Shown here piece by piece: positions 59,570 through 64,000 of a DNA stretch of 64,000 bases. Made by a program: the position numbers and the translations under genes. Position 1 is the first letter of the stretch, and each line of letters begins with the position of its first letter. This stretch comes from Eubacteriales bacterium (lineage in GTDB: Bacteria; Bacillota; Clostridia; Peptostreptococcales; Anaerovoracaceae). The notes under the pieces are model-generated. The model was given only the letters and a program-made list of their open reading frames with translations. It was not told the DNA's origin and did no database searches. The DNA is taken from positions 23,336-87,335 of the forward strand of contig JAQUYC010000005.1 in assembly GCA_028692105.1 (NCBI GenBank), in the 5' to 3' direction.

Positions 59570-61489
59570 ATGAGCCGTCCAATGCGTACTGAATTTGCAA
59601 TAGTCTCTGAACAACCATTAATTGAAACTGCGCGCCCCTTATTAAAATGGGCCGGTGGTAAAAAGCAATTACTTAATGATCTTCTTCCCATTATTCCAAA
59701 ACAATATAATAGGTACATAGAACCATTTTTTGGGGGCGGAGCCCTCTTCTTTGCTATTCAACCCAAGTCCTCCATTATTGCCGACAGCAATCCTGAAATA
59801 ATAAATATGTATAGAATGGTTGCGGCAAATGTCGAAAAAGTTATTGCGTCTTTAATGCATTATGACAATTCAGATGAAACATTCTATGCTGTCCGTGCTT
59901 TAAATTGGATGGAAATGGAGCCCTCAAAAGCAGCAGCACGCACAATATTTCTTAATCATACCTGCTTTAATGGTCTCTATAGAGTCAATAAAAACGGACA
60001 ATTTAACGTTCCTTATGGAAAATATAAAAACCCTAAAATCATTGATAAAGAAGCTCTTTATGCTGCATCGAAATTGCTGAATAAAGCTACTATACTTTGC
60101 GGTGATTATAAAGATATTTTGAAAGAACAGGCACAGTCAAATGATTTTATTTTTTTGGATCCGCCATATTTGCCCGTTTCTCAATATTCAGACTTTAAAC
60201 GATATACAAAAGAACAGTTCTACGAGGAAGATCATGTTGAACTCGCTAATGAAATAGATCGATTGCATGAATTGGGCTGTCATGTTATTTTGACTAATTC
60301 TAATCATCCGCTAGTGCATGAATTATACGGAAAATATGGCATTGAAGTGCTTCAAACAAAACGGCACATATCTTGTAATGGTAATAACCGTATTGGGGAA
60401 GATATTATTGTAAATATCCCTCCAGCCAAAAAATTAAATTTGCATCTTGTGCCTCAACCCCAACCAAAGCAAGTATCAAAGTATCCTACAACACGGTACA
60501 TGGGGTCAAAGAGCAAATTAATAGATCAAATATGGGCTGTTGCAAGCCAGTTTGAATTTAATACTGTTGCCGATTTGTTTTCCGGTTCGGGAATAGTCGG
60601 CTATATGTTCAAAGCCCACGGCAAAACTGTTTTTAGCAATGACTATATGGCTATGTCTGCTACATTTACAAAGGCAATGATAGAAAACAATTCTATCATA
60701 CTACCTATACAAGAAGCCCTTTTGTTATTGGAGAAACAAGAAAATACAGATAGATTTGTTGAGCAAAATTTTCAGGGATTGTATTTTTCCGATGAAGATA
60801 ATAAACTCATTGATACATTACGTACAAATATAGCTAATATTCATGAGCCGTATAACCGTGCTATTGCGTTATCTGCATTGATTCGCGCCTGCACAAAGAA
60901 GCGCCCTCGTGGTATCTTCACTTATATTGGCGAAAGATATGATGATGGTCGTAAGGATATTAAATTATCTCTTGCAGACCACTTTATTGAGGCTGTCAAA
61001 GCTATAAACGGTGCTGTTTTTGATAATGGAAAAGAAAATAAATCTCGCCATGGTGATGCTATGACTTATAAAGGAATCCTTCCGGACATGGTTTATATTG
61101 ATCCTCCCTACTATTCACCTTATTCTGATAATGAATATGTCCGTAGATATCATTTTGTGGAAGGTCTGGCTCGAGATTGGAAAGGTGTGGAAATTCAAAA
61201 ACATACTCTTACAAAAAAGTTTAAATCATATCCAACTCCTTTTTCAACTCGCAATGGAGCAGCCGATGCGTTTGACAAGTTGTTCAGAAAGTATTCCAGC
61301 AGTATTTTGATTGTCTCCTATTCATCAAACAGTTTACCGGGCTTAGATGAAATGGTTTCTATCATGTCAAAATATAAAAATTATGTCGATGTTGTACCTA
61401 TTGATTATCGCTATTCATTTGGCAATCAAGGTACAATATCAGGTAAAAATAAAAATAGAGTGCTAGAATACCTTTTTGTAGGTTATTAA
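59570..61489 (+). CDS. Double D12-class DNA adenine methyltransferase (M.FokI-like tandem architecture)
   Basis: N half: PLLKWAGGKKQLL...IEPFFGGGALFFAI...DFIFLDPPYLPVSQYS. C half: TRYMGSKSKLIDQIW...VADLFSGSGIVGYMFKA...PDMVYIDPPYYSPYSDNEYVRRYHFVEGLARDW. Confidence 0.92.
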   Translation: MSRPMRTEFAIVSEQPLIETARPLLKWAGGKKQLLNDLLPIIPKQYNRYIEPFFGGGALFFAIQPKSSIIADSNPEIINMYRMVAANVEKVIASLMHYDNSDETFYAVRALNWMEMEPSKAAARTIFLNHTCFNGLYRVNKNGQFNVPYGKYKNPKIIDKEALYAASKLLNKATILCGDYKDILKEQAQSNDFIFLDPPYLPVSQYSDFKRYTKEQFYEEDHVELANEIDRLHELGCHVILTNSNHPLVHELYGKYGIEVLQTKRHISCNGNNRIGEDIIVNIPPAKKLNLHLVPQPQPKQVSKYPTTRYMGSKSKLIDQIWAVASQFEFNTVADLFSGSGIVGYMFKAHGKTVFSNDYMAMSATFTKAMIENNSIILPIQEALLLLEKQENTDRFVEQNFQGLYFSDEDNKLIDTLRTNIANIHEPYNRAIALSALIRACTKKRPRGIFTYIGERYDDGRKDIKLSLADHFIEAVKAINGAVFDNGKENKSRHGDAMTYKGILPDMVYIDPPYYSPYSDNEYVRRYHFVEGLARDWKGVEIQKHTLTKKFKSYPTPFSTRNGAADAFDKLFRKYSSSILIVSYSSNSLPGLDEMVSIMSKYKNYVDVVPIDYRYSFGNQGTISGKNKNRVLEYLFVGY

Positions 61490-61492
61490 GGG

Positions 61493-63262
61493 GTGGGAAC
61501 AATGCCTTCACCATGGGCTTTCGGAAATACTACTGTGCGCAATCCGCTAAGAATAAGAAGTGGTTTAATTGCTTTAAAAGATTCTACGCTCAATGGACAT
61601 TTGATCGGAAAGGAACAAGAATTAAAGTTTGCTGAATTGTTGGATGCCGTAAATGTTGTTGAAATAAGGGATCACTCTCGCGATTATAGTGATATGGGGC
61701 GTAAATGGCGCTCGTGCTTTTCTCAACTAGGCTTTATAACCCATAAATTTTCAAGGAATACTGGTCTCGGAGAAGTTGAGGAACTGATACTTCAGGCAAA
61801 AGAACATATAGAAAACTGTACTCTGTCTGGTCTTCCTTTTGAAGTTACTCCTAGTGGTGGTAGGCTTATTAATGCCGAAAGTTTTCCTGAACAACAAGAA
61901 TGTTTTTTACGTGCACTTCTTGCATATGAAATACCTTCAGCTATAGAAACAAACAATGGTTCTGAACCATTCATGCCGTTATTCTTTGTACTGCAAGTTT
62001 TGAAAGAGCTACTTTCTCGGACAGATCAAGGCCTTTCATATGTTGAAATGGGTATACTGCAAGCTTTTCGAACTCACGATCAAAATGAAATAATAAATAT
62101 TGTTAATACAATTTCAGAATATAGAGTTGCCTACAATGGGGCTAATGGAACTGTCGCTAAAAGGGCCGTTGATCGTGAAACACTTACCAAATTTACGCAA
62201 CCAATGGGTATTCAATTTGAATCCCTGAAAGATTATGCCGATTTAAATTTTAGATATTTACGCTATACCGGGCTTTTCTCCTTTAAAGGAAGACGTTTGA
62301 TATTTAATCCGGATAAGCAATCTATTGTTGATGCCATTCTCCTTCAAGGCGTTAATTTAATCAGCGACCAAGACGAACAGTACCTCGCAACATTATGGTC
62401 TGGTGCGATATTGCCAACTGACAACGAGACAAATGCATTATCTGAAATTGAAAAGTATAAACACCTTCTTATTAACGAGGGCATTTCAGAAACTTCTTTA
62501 CCAGCCTTACCCCCAAACGCAACTGTGGCTGATATGAATATGTTGCGGCTTCGATTTGAAGAAATGCATCACGAGCAACTTGAACTTCAATATGCTTCCC
62601 TTCAAGCTCAAGAGCCGTATTTGTCCGAAATAATTACATATTTAAAGAAACTTGATAACCAAAGAGATGAAGATACTAGTAATCTTGAAACAATTGATGA
62701 CAAAGCAGCATATCTTGAATGGGCAGTATGGCGAGCATTTTTAGCAATAGATAGTCTTGTGAATCCTGCATATGAAGCGCGTCGGTTTAAAGTTGATCAA
62801 GACTTTTATCCGGTTGGCTGTGCTCCAGGAAAAGGACCCGACATGATCTTCGTGTTTGATGATTTTGCCCTTGTTGTCGAAGTAACTTTAACTTCATCAT
62901 CAAGACAAGAAGCATCTGAAGGTGAACCCGTTAGGCGTCATGTTGCAGTTGAAAAAGAAAGAATTGCAAGAGAAAGCGGAAAACCTGTTTATGGCCTTTT
63001 TTTAGCTGGAACTATTGATAACAATACTGCTGAAACTTTTAGAATCGGCGTTTGGTACAATGACGATACGCCGGAGTTTATTAATATCATACCGTTAACT
63101 TTACGACAATTTGTTCAAATTATGGATTTGTTCCGTAGGAAGGCATTTTCAGTTTCCGGCTTACGTCAATTGCTGGATTGTTGCTTGATACCACGAAATG
63201 CACATGCCCCGGCATGGAAAAAGGAAATTGCGAAAAGCGTTGAAAAATTTATTTCGCAATAG
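61493..63262 (+). CDS. AlwI-family type IIS restriction endonuclease
   Basis: N-terminus PWAFGNTTVRNPLRIRSGLIAL...; C-terminal candidate nuclease motif PDMIFVFDDFALVVEVTLTSSSRQEASEGEPVRRHVAVEKE; 3 bp downstream of the double methyltransferase. Confidence 0.85.
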   Translation: MGTMPSPWAFGNTTVRNPLRIRSGLIALKDSTLNGHLIGKEQELKFAELLDAVNVVEIRDHSRDYSDMGRKWRSCFSQLGFITHKFSRNTGLGEVEELILQAKEHIENCTLSGLPFEVTPSGGRLINAESFPEQQECFLRALLAYEIPSAIETNNGSEPFMPLFFVLQVLKELLSRTDQGLSYVEMGILQAFRTHDQNEIINIVNTISEYRVAYNGANGTVAKRAVDRETLTKFTQPMGIQFESLKDYADLNFRYLRYTGLFSFKGRRLIFNPDKQSIVDAILLQGVNLISDQDEQYLATLWSGAILPTDNETNALSEIEKYKHLLINEGISETSLPALPPNATVADMNMLRLRFEEMHHEQLELQYASLQAQEPYLSEIITYLKKLDNQRDEDTSNLETIDDKAAYLEWAVWRAFLAIDSLVNPAYEARRFKVDQDFYPVGCAPGKGPDMIFVFDDFALVVEVTLTSSSRQEASEGEPVRRHVAVEKERIARESGKPVYGLFLAGTIDNNTAETFRIGVWYNDDTPEFINIIPLTLRQFVQIMDLFRRKAFSVSGLRQLLDCCLIPRNAHAPAWKKEIAKSVEKFISQ

Positions 63263-63449
63263 ATACCATAAATAGAATTAGCCACCATTTTTTTCGGGTT
63301 TTCGGTCTTTATTCATTTTTCTATTTTCATACAAGCTTTTTGAAGTTTACAAACAGGGCAACAATTATTAAATATTACCCTGCAGCTTTTCTACTGTATT
63401 GTCAAGAATTATTATGCAAGGCGTTGAAATAATCGAGTGAGGTGTAAAT

Positions 63450-63875
63450 ATGACAAAACATGAAATACTCATTGGAAATAGTAACGACATAAGTGGAATA
63501 GCTGATAAATCTGTCAATCTTATTATAACATCTCCTCCATATCCGATGATTAAAATGTGGGATGCAATGTTTTCGCAGCAAGATCCTCAGATTGCTGAAG
63601 ATTTGGAAAAGGGACAAGGCTTACAAGCATTTTATAAAATGCATGACTTATTGAATGCTGTGTGGAAAGAATGCAACAGGGTTCTTGCTGATAACGGCTT
63701 TATGTGCATTAATGTTGGAGATGCAACAAGAACCATTAATGGCGATTTTAAGCTTTATTCAAATCATACTCAGATCATCAACCATTTCCTTTCTATGGAA
63801 TATAGTGTTTTGCCTGATATTCATTGGAGAAAGCAATCTAATGCACCGAATAAGTTTATGGGATCAGGAATGTAT
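63450..63875 (+). pseudogene. Beta-class DNA methyltransferase, 5' part; apparently truncated by mobile element
   Basis: MTKHEILIGNSNDISGIADKSVNLIITSPPYPMIKMWD...NRVLADNGFMCINVGDATRT...HWRKQSNAPNKFMGSGM, then the sequence stops resembling a methyltransferase. RBS GAGTGAGGTG. Confidence 0.65.
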
Positions 63876-64000
63876 TGTAAACGTCAATACAAAAGATACC
63901 AAAAACGCGCATATCAAGGATACCACTTTCAAGCCAATCTTAACGGTTATCGAGTATTGTTTTCCGGTTTTCGATGCGCCAGCTCGGTCCTTCCAATGTA
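63876..64000 (-). mobile_element. Possible IS21-like element end (continues past right edge)
   Basis: Terminus-like 5'-TGTAAACGTCAATACAAAAGATACC with internal repeats TACAAAAGATACCA / TATCAAGGATACCA; the reverse strand has an ORF ending ...TLEGPSWRIENRKTILDNR*, compatible with an IstB C-terminus. Confidence 0.45.

Noticed and set aside
61792-61974. Minus-strand ORF of 60 aa as a possible small nuclease subunit or antitoxin
   Set aside because: Antisense to the endonuclease gene, no RBS or motif.

Overview
This looks like a chromosomal segment of an anaerobic Clostridia-type Firmicute (taxonomy inferred from gene content only). About 58 kb is dense housekeeping and metabolic sequence. It holds malic enzyme (partial), glnS, thiolase, surE, a DUF1538 x2 + PII-like x2 operon, a DUF4130/radical-SAM pair, a tungstate/molybdopterin region with a Moco/Tuco-type riboswitch, a type II fatty-acid operon (fabH-fabK-fabD-fabG-fabF-fabZ plus a MarR::nitronate-monooxygenase-like fusion), a leuACDB operon behind a T-box leader, putP, serS, glutamine synthetase, a HerA-like ATPase, a Mn-dependent pyrophosphatase, UPF0182 and pckA. 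After tRNA-Lys(CTT) at 58533-58608 the sequence changes to a restriction-modification island: a small DNA methyltransferase, a double D12-class (M.FokI-like) methyltransferase, an AlwI-family endonuclease, and another methyltransferase that appears cut near its C-terminal half by an IS21-like element end at the right edge. Items most worth follow-up are: (i) the DUF1538/PII operon; (ii) the MarR-flavoprotein fusion together with a FabT-like operator just downstream of a perfect promoter upstream of fabH; (iii) a 33-bp palindrome enclosing the -10 box of the R-M island promoter with no C-protein gene visible; (iv) the DUF4130/radical SAM pair; (v) the riboswitch upstream of tupA. All family assignments come from reading protein sequence by eye; no database search was run.
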